Shown here one piece after another: positions 15,226 to 24,300 of a DNA stretch of 32,183 nt. Numbering within the stretch: the first letter of the stretch is position 1; each line of letters starts with the position of its first letter. The notes below the pieces were generated by a model. That model was given only the letters and a program-made list of their open reading frames with translations. It made no database searches and was not told where the DNA came from. Origin of the DNA: Enhydrobacter sp. (GTDB taxonomy: Bacteria; Pseudomonadota; Alphaproteobacteria; Reyranellales; Reyranellaceae); the NCBI GenBank assembly GCA_026126105.1, contig JAHCJV010000072.1, forward strand, positions 1 through 32,183, read 5' to 3'. The position numbers and the translations under genes were made by a program.

Positions 15226-16650
15226 TCAAAAATCGGGCCATCGGTCGAGCCAGGGTTCGCTCGCCTCGTAGATCGCAGCCGCGCGCAGGATCGACGCCTC
15301 GTCGCGGAAGCGGCCGAGGATCTGCAGGCCGACCGGCAGCCCGTCGCTCGCGAAACCGCAGCACACCGTGATCGCAGGGTGTCCGGTGATGTTGAACGGC
15401 ATGGTGTAGGGGAACCAGTTGGCGCGCAGCTCGCCCGCCTCGACGCCGTCGATGTCGATCGGCTCGAACAGGCCCTGGTCGATCGGCAACGCGGTGCGCG
15501 ACAGGGTCGGGGTCACGACGAAGTCGGCAGTCTCGAACCACTTCTGCACCATGCGGAAGAGGTCGGCGCGCTGGAACATGGCCTTCTGGTAGTCCGCGCC
15601 GCTCCATTGCTCGGCCATCGCCACCTGGCGCACCAGCGAGGGCGTCATGCGGTTGCCGTCGCGACGGATCATGTCGTCGAAGCGCGCTCGCCAGGTCGTA
15701 TGGTTGATCACCTGCCACACCGGCGCCATGTCGGGCAGGTCGCCCGGCAGCTCGATAAGCTCGGCGCCTGCTTCGGCTAACCTGCCGAGCGCGCGCTCGT
15801 AGGCCGCACGCACGTCCTTCGCGACGAGCGCATTGCCGAGCGTGACGCTATGCAGGATGCGCTTGCCCCGGAGGTCCCCGTCGGGCCGGGCGGCCGCGAT
15901 GTAGTCCTGCGGCACGGTGCCGATCGACCACGGATCGCTTGGATGCGGTCCTGCCATCGCCTGCAGCATCAGGGCGGTGTCCACCACCGTACGCGTCATG
16001 GGTGTCACGTAGGTGTAGTTGCCGAACAGGTCGGCGACCTGGCTGTGCGGGATGACGCCGTTGCTCTGCTTCAGCCCGACCACGCCGTTTGCCGCCGCCG
16101 GGATGCGCGTCGAGCCGCCGCCGTCGGTCGCCACGCCGATCGGCCCGATGCCGGCAGCGACGGCCGCCGCAGCACCGCCGCTCGAGCCGGCGCACGTTCG
16201 ATCGGCGCTCCAGGCGTTGCGTGTGCGGCCGAACAACGGGGCGTCGGTCAGCGCCTTGTGGCCGAACTCCGGCGTCGTCGTCTTGCCGAACAGGATCGCC
16301 CCGGCCTGCTTCAGGCGCGCGATGGCGACGGCGTCTTCCTTCGGAACATTGGTTTCATGTAGCAGCGAGCCAAAGGTGGTGCGTACGCCGGCCGTATTGA
16401 CGAGGTCCTTGGCGGCGTAGGGGATGCCGTGCAGCAGGCCCAGAGGCTTGCGCCGCATGACGTCGTCCTCGGCCTGCCTGGCCGCTGCCATCGCCTGCTC
16501 GGGGATCAGCGTGATGAAGCAGTTGAGCACCGGCTGCAGCTTTTCCGCGCGCGCCAGAACGGCCTTCATCAGGTCGACGGGGGAGACTTCCTTGTCGGCG
16601 ATCCTCTCACGGAGGTCGGAGGCGGGGAGACGGGTGAGCTCTTCGGTCAC
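15226..16650 (-). CDS. Amidase signature family hydrolase
   Basis: A 474-residue, full-length amidase. The Ser-cisSer-Lys triad is visible: Lys81 (GIPYAAKDLV), the cis-Ser in CAGSSGGAAAA (about residue 157), and the nucleophile Ser180 in ATDGGGSTRIP. The last motif has GST where GSI is usual. It would hydrolyse an amide to acid plus ammonia or amine in the cytoplasm; no signal peptide is seen. Candidates are aliphatic or aromatic amides or indoleacetamide-type substrates, which cannot be separated by reading. It is on the same strand as the FAH-family gene upstream, separated by palindromic repeats. Confidence 0.93.
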   Translation of the reverse strand: MTEELTRLPASDLRERIADKEVSPVDLMKAVLARAEKLQPVLNCFITLIPEQAMAAARQAEDDVMRRKPLGLLHGIPYAAKDLVNTAGVRTTFGSLLHETNVPKEDAVAIARLKQAGAILFGKTTTPEFGHKALTDAPLFGRTRNAWSADRTCAGSSGGAAAAVAAGIGPIGVATDGGGSTRIPAAANGVVGLKQSNGVIPHSQVADLFGNYTYVTPMTRTVVDTALMLQAMAGPHPSDPWSIGTVPQDYIAAARPDGDLRGKRILHSVTLGNALVAKDVRAAYERALGRLAEAGAELIELPGDLPDMAPVWQVINHTTWRARFDDMIRRDGNRMTPSLVRQVAMAEQWSGADYQKAMFQRADLFRMVQKWFETADFVVTPTLSRTALPIDQGLFEPIDIDGVEAGELRANWFPYTMPFNITGHPAITVCCGFASDGLPVGLQILGRFRDEASILRAAAIYEASEPWLDRWPDF

Positions 16651-16687
16651 GCGCCGCCCTCCTCATGTTCCTTTCCCTTTTCATCTT

Positions 16688-16776
16688 CCTCTCCCCCGCT
16701 GGGGGGAGAGGTTAGGAGAGGGGGAGAGATGGTGCGCGTCCCCCTCTTCCTGCCTCTCCCCCTAGCGGGGGAGAGG
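16688..16776. repeat. Two copies of a 24-bp palindrome (CCTCTCCCC...GGGGAGAGG)
   Basis: Palindromes at 16688-16711 and 16753-16776 share the outer arms CCTCTCCCC/GGGGAGAGG around cores CGCTGG and CTAGCG. They lie about 65 bases apart in the amidase/FAH spacer, surrounded by purine/pyrimidine-biased sequence. This class of C-rich palindrome is common between genes in alphaproteobacteria. It may act as a transcript end for the FAH gene. Confidence 0.75.
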
Positions 16777-16810
16777 AGTCCGAAAGGAAGAGGAGAACGA
16801 AAATGCGCCG

Positions 16811-17926
16811 TCACCTCAGCAGCCCCCGGCCGGCCAAATTGCGCATCAGGGCGGAGATGCCGAAGGTCCAGGGCGCGATCTTGTCGCAATGATTCACGCG
16901 GTTGGTGAGCGTGCCGAGCTTGGGGGAGCGGATCGAGACCAGGTCGCCGATCATGTGGGTGAAACCGTGGCCGCCCGGCGAGCGCTGCTCGGTCGGGGCG
17001 AACAGGGTGCCGGTCATCAGCGCCATGCCGTCGGGATATTGATGCAGGCTGCCCATGGCATGGTGGACGAGGTCGGTCGGATCGCGGCTGATCTTGGACA
17101 GGTCGCTCGAGCCCTGCAGGCGGAACTGATCGGGCCCGTTGACCTCGAGCTCGACCTTGGCCTTGCGCACGTCGTCCAGGCAGAACGTGTCGTCGAACAG
17201 GCGCACGAACGGCCCGACCGCGCAGGAGGCGTTGTTGTCCTTGGCAATGCCGAGCAGCAGCGCGCTGCGGCCCTCCATGTCGCGCAGGTTGACGTCGTTG
17301 CCCAGGGTCGCGCCGACGATCTTGCCGGCAGCGTTGACGATCAGCGTCACCTCGGGCTCGGGATTGTTCCAGTCGGAGTCCGGCCGGATGCCGATCTCCG
17401 CGCCGTAGCCGACCGCCGACAGTGGCGGCGCCTTGGTGAAGATCTCGGCATAGGGCCCGATGCCGACCTCGAGATAAGGCGACCAGGCGCCGCGCGCGAC
17501 GAGGGTCTTCTTCAGCGCCTCCGCCTCGGGCGTGCCCGGCTTGATGGTGGTGATGTCGACGCCGATGATCCGGTTCAACTCGCCGCGCACGGTCTCGGCG
17601 CGGCTGAGGTCGCCCTTGGAATGCTCTTCGATCAGCCGCTCGAGCAGGCTCACGGCGAAGGTGACACCGGCCGCCTTGATGGCCTGCAGGTCGATCGGGG
17701 CGAGCAGGATCGGGACAAGCTCCTCCAGCATGCCCAGCCGGTCGCCTTTCGACCGGGCCAGCGACACCGGATCGGACGCGTTGCACAGGTCGGCCACCGT
17801 CGCGGCGCTCTTCGTTATATCGAACACGCCGTCGGCGCGGATCGCCACGACGCTTGGCCCGGCGGCCGTGTTCACCCGGCCGACCAGAGTGCCGGCAAAG
17901 CCGTCTTCGGGGAGGATTTCTGCCAC
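16811..17926 (-). CDS. Fumarylacetoacetate hydrolase (FAH) family protein
   Basis: A 371-residue protein with the FAH C-terminal fold. The metal-binding acidic pair is in NNPEPEVTLIV (Glu190, Glu192). The next acidic and lysine ligands lie in GATLGNDVNLRDMEG and AKDNNASCAVGP. FAH-fold enzymes cleave C-C bonds of diketo acids or dehydrate 2-keto-3-deoxy sugar acids. Length and the KDN..GP segment recall the sugar-acid dehydratase branch, and the divergent neighbour is a DHDPS-type aldolase, so sugar-acid breakdown is a fair guess. GTG start with GGAG eight bases upstream. Function not proven. Confidence 0.85.
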   Translation of the reverse strand: MAEILPEDGFAGTLVGRVNTAAGPSVVAIRADGVFDITKSAATVADLCNASDPVSLARSKGDRLGMLEELVPILLAPIDLQAIKAAGVTFAVSLLERLIEEHSKGDLSRAETVRGELNRIIGVDITTIKPGTPEAEALKKTLVARGAWSPYLEVGIGPYAEIFTKAPPLSAVGYGAEIGIRPDSDWNNPEPEVTLIVNAAGKIVGATLGNDVNLRDMEGRSALLLGIAKDNNASCAVGPFVRLFDDTFCLDDVRKAKVELEVNGPDQFRLQGSSDLSKISRDPTDLVHHAMGSLHQYPDGMALMTGTLFAPTEQRSPGGHGFTHMIGDLVSIRSPKLGTLTNRVNHCDKIAPWTFGISALMRNLAGRGLLR

Positions 17927-17985
17927 TGGACGTCTCCGGCGCTTCGTTGCAAGAAAGGTGCGCCATTCCCTGGAGCATTAAAATC

Positions 17986-18927
17986 ATGGCCGCAACGCGG
18001 ATCAAAGGCGTTCTTTCGCCCGTCGTCACTCCCTTCAAGCGCGACCTGTCGCCCGACGTCGGCCGCTTCATCGCCCATTGCAAGTGGCTGCTGAGCCAGG
18101 ATTGCGGCCTCGCGGTGTTCGGCACCAACTCCGAGGCCAATTCGATGTCGGCCCGGGAGCGCATGGGGCTGCTCGACGCCATCGTGTCGGCCGGTGTGCC
18201 GACCGACCGCATGATGCCGGGCACCGGCGCCTGCTCGATCAACGAGGCGGCCGAAGTCAGCGCGCATGCGACGAAGCTCGGTGTCTCGGGCGTGCTGATG
18301 CTGCCGCCGTTCTACTACAAGGGCGTTCCCGAGGAGGGGCTGTTCCGCTTTTTCTCAGAAGTGGTGCAACGGGTCGGCGACGACCGCCTGCGCGTCTATC
18401 TCTATCACATCCCGCCGGTCTCGGCGGTTCCGATCACGCACAAGCTGGTCGAGCGGCTGATGAAGGCCTATCCGAAGCAGATCGCCGGGATGAAGGACAG
18501 CTCGGACGACTGGGCGCACACCAAGAGCATGATCGACGCCTTCGCCAAGGACGGCTTCGACGTGTTCTCGGGCAACGAGAAGCCGCTGATCGACAATATC
18601 AAGTCGGGCGGCGCGGGCTGCATCAGCGCGACCGCCAACATCAATCCCGGCAAGATCGCCGAGACGTACAAGAAGTACGCCACGCCCGAGGGCGAGAAGC
18701 TGCAGGGCTGGATCAACGAGGTACGTGGCGTGATGCAGGGCTACGTCATGATCCCGGCGCTGAAATACTGCATCGCTCACTACGGCGACGACTCGCACTG
18801 GATGCCAGTCCGTCCGCCGCTGGTCGAGATCGACGCGAAGGTCGGCCAGGACATGATCGCCAAGCTCGACAAGCTCGGCTTCACCATGCCAGGCCTCAAA
18901 CAGGCGATGGCCGTCGCGGCCGAGTAG
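17986..18927 (+). CDS. Dihydrodipicolinate synthase/N-acetylneuraminate lyase-family aldolase
   Basis: A 313-residue class I aldolase TIM barrel. The Schiff-base lysine is Lys170 (IAGMKDSSDDW) and the catalytic tyrosine is Tyr140 (YLYHIPP). The substrate loop reads FGTNSEANSMS, replacing the GTTGE of DapA, which argues against a housekeeping dihydrodipicolinate synthase. It probably cleaves or dehydrates a 2-keto acid. Divergent from the FAH-family gene with 59 bases between starts; a shared promoter and pathway are likely. ATG 17986 has GGAG upstream. Its stop abuts the convergent MurA stop with no spacer. Confidence 0.88.
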   Translation: MAATRIKGVLSPVVTPFKRDLSPDVGRFIAHCKWLLSQDCGLAVFGTNSEANSMSARERMGLLDAIVSAGVPTDRMMPGTGACSINEAAEVSAHATKLGVSGVLMLPPFYYKGVPEEGLFRFFSEVVQRVGDDRLRVYLYHIPPVSAVPITHKLVERLMKAYPKQIAGMKDSSDDWAHTKSMIDAFAKDGFDVFSGNEKPLIDNIKSGGAGCISATANINPGKIAETYKKYATPEGEKLQGWINEVRGVMQGYVMIPALKYCIAHYGDDSHWMPVRPPLVEIDAKVGQDMIAKLDKLGFTMPGLKQAMAVAAE

Positions 18928-20253
18928 TCAGCCGTTGCCGCCGGAGCGGACGAGGTCTGCTCCAACGGCCGCCAGCTTCTCGGCCATCCGGTCGTAGCCG
19001 CGATCGAGATGATCGAGGCCGCCGAGGATCGTCTCGCCGGACGCGTTCAGTCCGGCAATGACGAGCGCGGCGGCGGCGCGCACGTCGGTGCAGGTCACCG
19101 ACGCGCCGTGCAGCCGGGGCACCCCGCGCACCAGCGCTGTCCGGCCGCGCACGGAGATATTGGCGCCCATCTTTCGCAGTTCATCGACGTGGCCGAAACG
19201 CTGCTCGAACACCGTCTCGGTGATCGCGCTCGCGCCGACGGCAAGCGCGAGTAACGCCATGGTCGGTGCCTGCAGATCGGTCGCGAATTCGGGATATGGG
19301 CCAGTTGTGACATCAATACCCCGCAGGCCGTCGCCAGCGCGCCGGGCGATAACGCCTCCATCGACTTCTCGTATGGCGACGCCGGCCGCGTCGAACAGCG
19401 GCGCGGCGGCACCGAGCAGGTCGATCCGGCCGTTCGGCAGGACGAGCTCGCCGTCGGTGGCAGCCGCAGCGCAGGCCAGCGTGCCGAACTCGATCCGGTC
19501 GGGCAGGACGGTGTGCACGGCGCCGGCCAACGCAAGGCCGCCGTCGATCGTCAGCGTATGGCTGCCGATGCCGGTGATACGCGCGCCCATCGCCGTCAGG
19601 CAGGCCCCGAGGTCGCCAATCTCCGGCTCGCGTGCGGCATTGCCGATCGTCGTCTTACCGGTGGCCAGGACGGCGGCAAGCAACAGGTTCTCGGTCGCCC
19701 CGACGGAAGGCTGCGGCAGCAGGATATCGGCACCGTGCAGGCCATGCGCCGCCGTCGCCCGGATGGTGCCGCCGTCGAGGGTGATCGTGGCCCCCATGGC
19801 GCGCAGTCCCGTGACATGGAAGTCGATGCCTCGCAGGCCGATCGCATCGCCGCCCGGCAACGGCAGGTTCGCTTCGCCGCAGCGGGCAAGAAGGGCCCCA
19901 AGCAGCAGGACAGACGCGCGCATGCGCGAGACAAGATCGCGGTCGATGCCGGCCGGCCGGACGCGGGCGGCGGCGATGGTCACGGCAAGGCCCGATTCTG
20001 TTGCCGACCAGTGCATCTCGCATCCCAGCCTTTGCAGCAGGGAAGCCAGCACGGCGACATCGAGATTGCCGGGCAGGTTGCGCAAGGTCACAAGATGCGG
20101 TGTGAGGAGAGCCGCCACCATCAGCGGCAGTGCGGCGTTCTTGGCGCCACTGATCGGATAGCGGCCGACGAGCGGCTTGCCGCCCCGGATCGTGAGCAGC
20201 CGGCCAATGTCGGATCGCCACCAGGGCGCAGCCATGACGAACGTGGAAGTCAT
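18928..20253 (-). CDS. murA: UDP-N-acetylglucosamine 1-carboxyvinyltransferase (MurA), Cys-to-Asp variant
   Basis: A 441-residue EPSP-synthase-fold enzyme of peptidoglycan precursor synthesis (UDP-GlcNAc plus PEP). The conserved Lys38-Asn39 pair is in SGAKNAALP, the Arg in VSRMRASVLLLG, the acceptor Asp in FATDLQAPT, and RFGHVDELRKMGA is present. At the position of the catalytic cysteine (Cys115 in E. coli) the loop reads PGGDAIGLRGID, so Asp136 replaces Cys. That substitution is known from naturally fosfomycin-insensitive MurA proteins (mycobacteria, Chlamydia). It stands alone, so it may be the only MurA or a second copy. Start uncertain: ATG at 20253, 20265 or 20271. Confidence 0.9.
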   Translation of the reverse strand: MTSTFVMAAPWWRSDIGRLLTIRGGKPLVGRYPISGAKNAALPLMVAALLTPHLVTLRNLPGNLDVAVLASLLQRLGCEMHWSATESGLAVTIAAARVRPAGIDRDLVSRMRASVLLLGALLARCGEANLPLPGGDAIGLRGIDFHVTGLRAMGATITLDGGTIRATAAHGLHGADILLPQPSVGATENLLLAAVLATGKTTIGNAAREPEIGDLGACLTAMGARITGIGSHTLTIDGGLALAGAVHTVLPDRIEFGTLACAAAATDGELVLPNGRIDLLGAAAPLFDAAGVAIREVDGGVIARRAGDGLRGIDVTTGPYPEFATDLQAPTMALLALAVGASAITETVFEQRFGHVDELRKMGANISVRGRTALVRGVPRLHGASVTCTDVRAAAALVIAGLNASGETILGGLDHLDRGYDRMAEKLAAVGADLVRSGGNG

Positions 20254-20506
20254 CGCCTCACCCATTAGCATGTCACTTCGCCGAAGCCACTGGCTAGAAA
20301 GGAAGGTGGCACTTCCCCGCCGGCCCGTTGTAGGGTGGGCGATATTGGAGCGAGGCTTCAACCAGAGCGAGCGACACCCAGGCCGAGATTGAAGCGCGGT
20401 TCTGTGCCGAATCGCACAGACAGCCGCGCCCTAGTGAAGCATCAGTGGACGGGTGTCGAGCCATCGTGCTCCAGGGGTGGGAAGCTCGGCGAGGGTGGGG
20501 GGCTGC

Positions 20507-21295
20507 ATGGACAACTTCGAAAGTTTGAACTGGGCGGGTTCCAAGACGGTCGGCCTGATTTCGGAGATCGCCGTCCTTGCTCCGATCAGGCAGGGGCCGA
20601 TTGCCGGTGAGCGGCGCACCTATGAGCAGCGGCTGCGAGAGGCAATCGACAATCTGCAGAAGCGTGTCCAGAAGGGCACTCCCAACGAGCTCGACAAAGT
20701 CCGCTCGATCCATTTCGGGCGGATGATCATCATCCGGCCCGAGCAGTATCTCGTCTATTCACAACTGAACGGCGTTCAATACGCTGATCGGCTGCGCAAC
20801 GACAGCGGGCAAATTCCCGAGCTCTTCGACGACTACGTCGAGGTCGGGAAGGATCCGGGAGGCGAGCCTGGCAACCTCGACGATGCCCGGTGCCGATCCT
20901 GGTTGCTTACCCTCGTCGAGTTCGATGGCGACCTGAAGGTCTATTTCCGGGACATTGCACAGTATCTCGGCTCCGCCTTCGACAAGATTTTCGTGAATTG
21001 CGAGGATTTTCCAGGAACGACCGATTTCGAGCAGTTCTGGCTGTGGATCCGTCGGTATCAGATCGAGACTGCGCTCTTTTATCCGCGTTATCGCGACCTA
21101 TCGGCGGTTCGAATAAGGCAGCTTCAGGAGTTCAAGCGCCAGTTCGACGAGTTCGTGGCCAGCGTACGGTGTCCGACAGGTCCGCGCGTGAAGTCCATGG
21201 ACGAGTTGTTCGATGCGTTCCTGCGCCGGACGCAGCACTACGCCAGCGACTTTCCGGCGCCGGGTGGAACATTCCGGAAAGCTTCGGGCGAGTAG
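20507..21295 (+). CDS. Protein of unrecognised family upstream of the DyP-P450 fusion
   Basis: A 262-residue soluble protein without signal peptide or membrane helix. The segments GLISEIAVLAPIRQG, then IHFGRMIIIRPEQYLVYS, and WLLTLVEFDGDLKVYFRDIA look like strands and helices of a ferredoxin-like alpha+beta fold. DyP peroxidases and chlorite-dismutase relatives are built from that fold. Conserved-looking polar and aromatic patches include NCEDFPGTTDFEQFW and FYPRYRDLSAVRI. I do not recognise a named family or catalytic motif. It lies 10 bases before the fusion gene, so the two are almost surely co-expressed. ATG 20507 follows a G-rich stretch. It could be a partner or chaperone of the heme enzyme, or an enzyme itself. 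Confidence 0.75.
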   Translation: MDNFESLNWAGSKTVGLISEIAVLAPIRQGPIAGERRTYEQRLREAIDNLQKRVQKGTPNELDKVRSIHFGRMIIIRPEQYLVYSQLNGVQYADRLRNDSGQIPELFDDYVEVGKDPGGEPGNLDDARCRSWLLTLVEFDGDLKVYFRDIAQYLGSAFDKIFVNCEDFPGTTDFEQFWLWIRRYQIETALFYPRYRDLSAVRIRQLQEFKRQFDEFVASVRCPTGPRVKSMDELFDAFLRRTQHYASDFPAPGGTFRKASGE

Positions 21296-21305
21296 GGGGC
21301 GGACG

Positions 21306-24300
21306 ATGGGTGAAGCAAGGGAAACAACGCTATCGAATGGGCATCCTCTCAGTGAAGAGGTCCAGGCGCATATCGTCCGGTCCTCGAAGCTGGGCGGGAC
21401 CCGGGCAACCCGGGACTGGGCGCTGTACAGTTTCTTCCGTATCCAGTCGAAGACCGAATTCGAGTCCAGTCACCGCCGCATGGCGCAGGCAGTGAAAGCC
21501 TTCGGCACGGGCGAGGAGCAAGCCGCAGTCGCGGAGCTTCTGCAGGCGATCTGCCCGCCTGCGAATGCGGATACCGGCGAGACGGCCCCGCAGGATCTGA
21601 GACTGCTGGCCGCCCGGATGTGGGAGCAGGCCAATCAACCGGCTCCTGCAAACGCGTTCCGCAACTGTCTCGGTGTTCTGATCGGCAAGAAACCCCACTT
21701 CCTGCCCGAAAAGCTCAAGCTCGAATTTCAGTCAGGGACGGCGGCGGCACGGCGCGCGGTTGCGACAGTCACGGCAACATTCGAAGCGTTCATCGCAGCG
21801 CGGAACAGCGGCCAGAATCTCGAGGATGTGCTGGCGGCCCAGACTATTCCCGCCCTCACGGATGGAACGGCGCCAGTACCGCCGATGCCGATGCAAAGGG
21901 TCGTGTATCACTTGATGTGGGCGACCTATGCCGCCCTCGCAGACCGACAAAGCTTCGACAAGTTACTGGATTTTTTCGGCGCGACTCCGGAAGAGGCTGG
22001 TCAGAAGGCCCTGTCGGGCGGCCTTCTTACGACATACTTCTATGAATTTCTTCGCCAGCTCGCGCCGGCGCATGGCAGGGGAGCAGCGGTGCTGCATCCG
22101 GAAAGCGCCCGTCACCAGGCATCGCAAGCGGCGTGGGACAGCACGCCGATCACGTGCGCTTTCACCTTTTCCGGCTTGAACGCGCTCAAATGCCACCCGA
22201 CCACGCTCGAATCGTTCCCCGAGCCGTTCAAGGATGGCATGGCCGCCCGCGCCGAGAGACTGGGCGACACCGGCCCCAGCGCGCCTGAACATTGGGATGG
22301 CGCGCTTGGCCTGAAAAGCGTTCACGGCTATTTCATGGGCGGCCATCTGCGCGGCGACGGACGGCTGCGCGAAGACTTGCGCGCCGGACTGCGCAACGAC
22401 GTTCGCGCCTTCAACACCGGGTCGGGTATCGGCCCGATTCTTCGGACGATGATCGGCGCGCTAACCCTGCCATTGGGCTTCGAGGTGATGCACCTCGAGC
22501 TGGGCGAGGATCCCTACGACATCGAGGAGAAGGACGGGAAAACCTACTCGAAGCCGTGGCCCTATCGCGTCGAGCATTTCGGCTTTCGCGATGGCATCAG
22601 CCAACCCTTCATCGACATGGGGCTGCGAGACACGCTGCCGGGAGGCGGCACACCGGGCCGGAACAGAACCTGGACGCCGATCGCGGCAGGCGAGATCTTC
22701 CTTGGCGACAAGGATGAGGATGGCAATCGTCATCTTCTGCCTCTCAACAAGACGCTGCGAACGGGCAGCACCTTCCTGGTTTTCAGGAAGCTCGAGCAGG
22801 ACGTCGGACTTTTCCGCAGCTTTCTCGCACAGCAGCGCCCCGACAGCGACACGGGCCGGCGCAAGCTGGCGGCACAGCTCGTCGGGCGCTGGCCCAACGG
22901 CACGTCACTGGTTGCATCACCCGACGCCGAGATCGATCTGGGCGACGATCATGAAGGTCGGCTCAACGACTTTCTCTATGCCGCTGACGATCCCCGAGGC
23001 CTCAAGTGTCCTCTGTCCGCCCACGTAAGGCGGTCGAATCCCCGGGACATCGGCGGCACGGACGAGGTCCGTCGCCACCGCATCCTGCGACGCGGCATGG
23101 CCTATGGCGGAGCCCTGCTTCCCAAGGACTCGCTGGGCGATGGAAACAGGCGCGGCCTGCTTTTCATTTGCGCCAACTCACGAATCGATCTGCAGTTCGA
23201 GGTCATTCAGGCCGACTGGCTGAACGGAGGCGAACTGCTTGGCCAGGCGGGGCTGAACCGGTGCCCTCTGACCGGAGCAAATAGCGGCCGCGTGACGGAT
23301 GCCTTCGCGGAGGCGGGAGCTGCGGCACCGGTCACCGGCTTGCCTCGTTTCGTCATAACCCGCGGCGGCGATTACTTCTTTGCTCCCGGGCTTCCGGCTC
23401 TCCGGGACATGGCGTCCGAGCAGAAAGCCTATTTCGTGCCGGAGATGACGCCTCACCTGCGGGCGAGCATGGGCAGGAGCCGCACGCCGGCGCTGTTCAC
23501 CCCGGAGCGCATCAAGTCGCTGATGCCGCGGTTGCTGTTCAAGGATCCGGCCATTCGGTACCAGCTGAAGCAGCCCCGGCCGGCGGCCGCGACGGAACAG
23601 ACCAACTCCAACGACGAAAGCAAGCCGGAGACCATCGTCTTTCTTGGGCGGCATGCGGACGTCAAGGAAGTGCTCGGCATCAGCGAGACGGCGAACGGTG
23701 TAAGGACGTCCGTCTCTCACTACCATGACGCGCTCGTTCGCCTGAGCCGCGGCGAGGACATGCTCGTATCCACCGAGCCGGGGCCGCTGACCGGCGCGAA
23801 ACGCGCACGGATGCAGGCGCTTCTCGAGCGCGGGTGGGATCTGATGGGAGACACGAAGCAGCTCTATCGTCGCATTCAAGAACAGCTGCACGAGAACCTG
23901 GAGAAAGCGCTGAGACGCTGTGGACCGGCCAGGCGGGTCGACCTGGTGCATGATCTGGCAGCGGTCTCGACGTACAGTCTCATCGAGACCGTTTTCGGCG
24001 TGCCCGGCCCAAAATGGCTCACCGAACTTGCGCCGGCACTGCAGTTCTCGAGTGCTCATATCGGATCGCTGCCGCCCGACTGGCTGCAGTCGCTCGCCGG
24101 CCAGGGCGGCGAACATCCCGGACTGCGGACGATGCAGATCTGGTCGATCCTGCTGTTCCTCGACATCGTCGGCAACTACGAGGGGCGGGGCGACGCCGCA
24201 GTCTTGTCGGAGCAGGCAGGCTCCGAGTTCCTTGCACATCTGAACAGGCTGCTCGCCGAGGCGCGGGAAAGGGTGGAACGCCATAAGCCGGAAAGACCCA

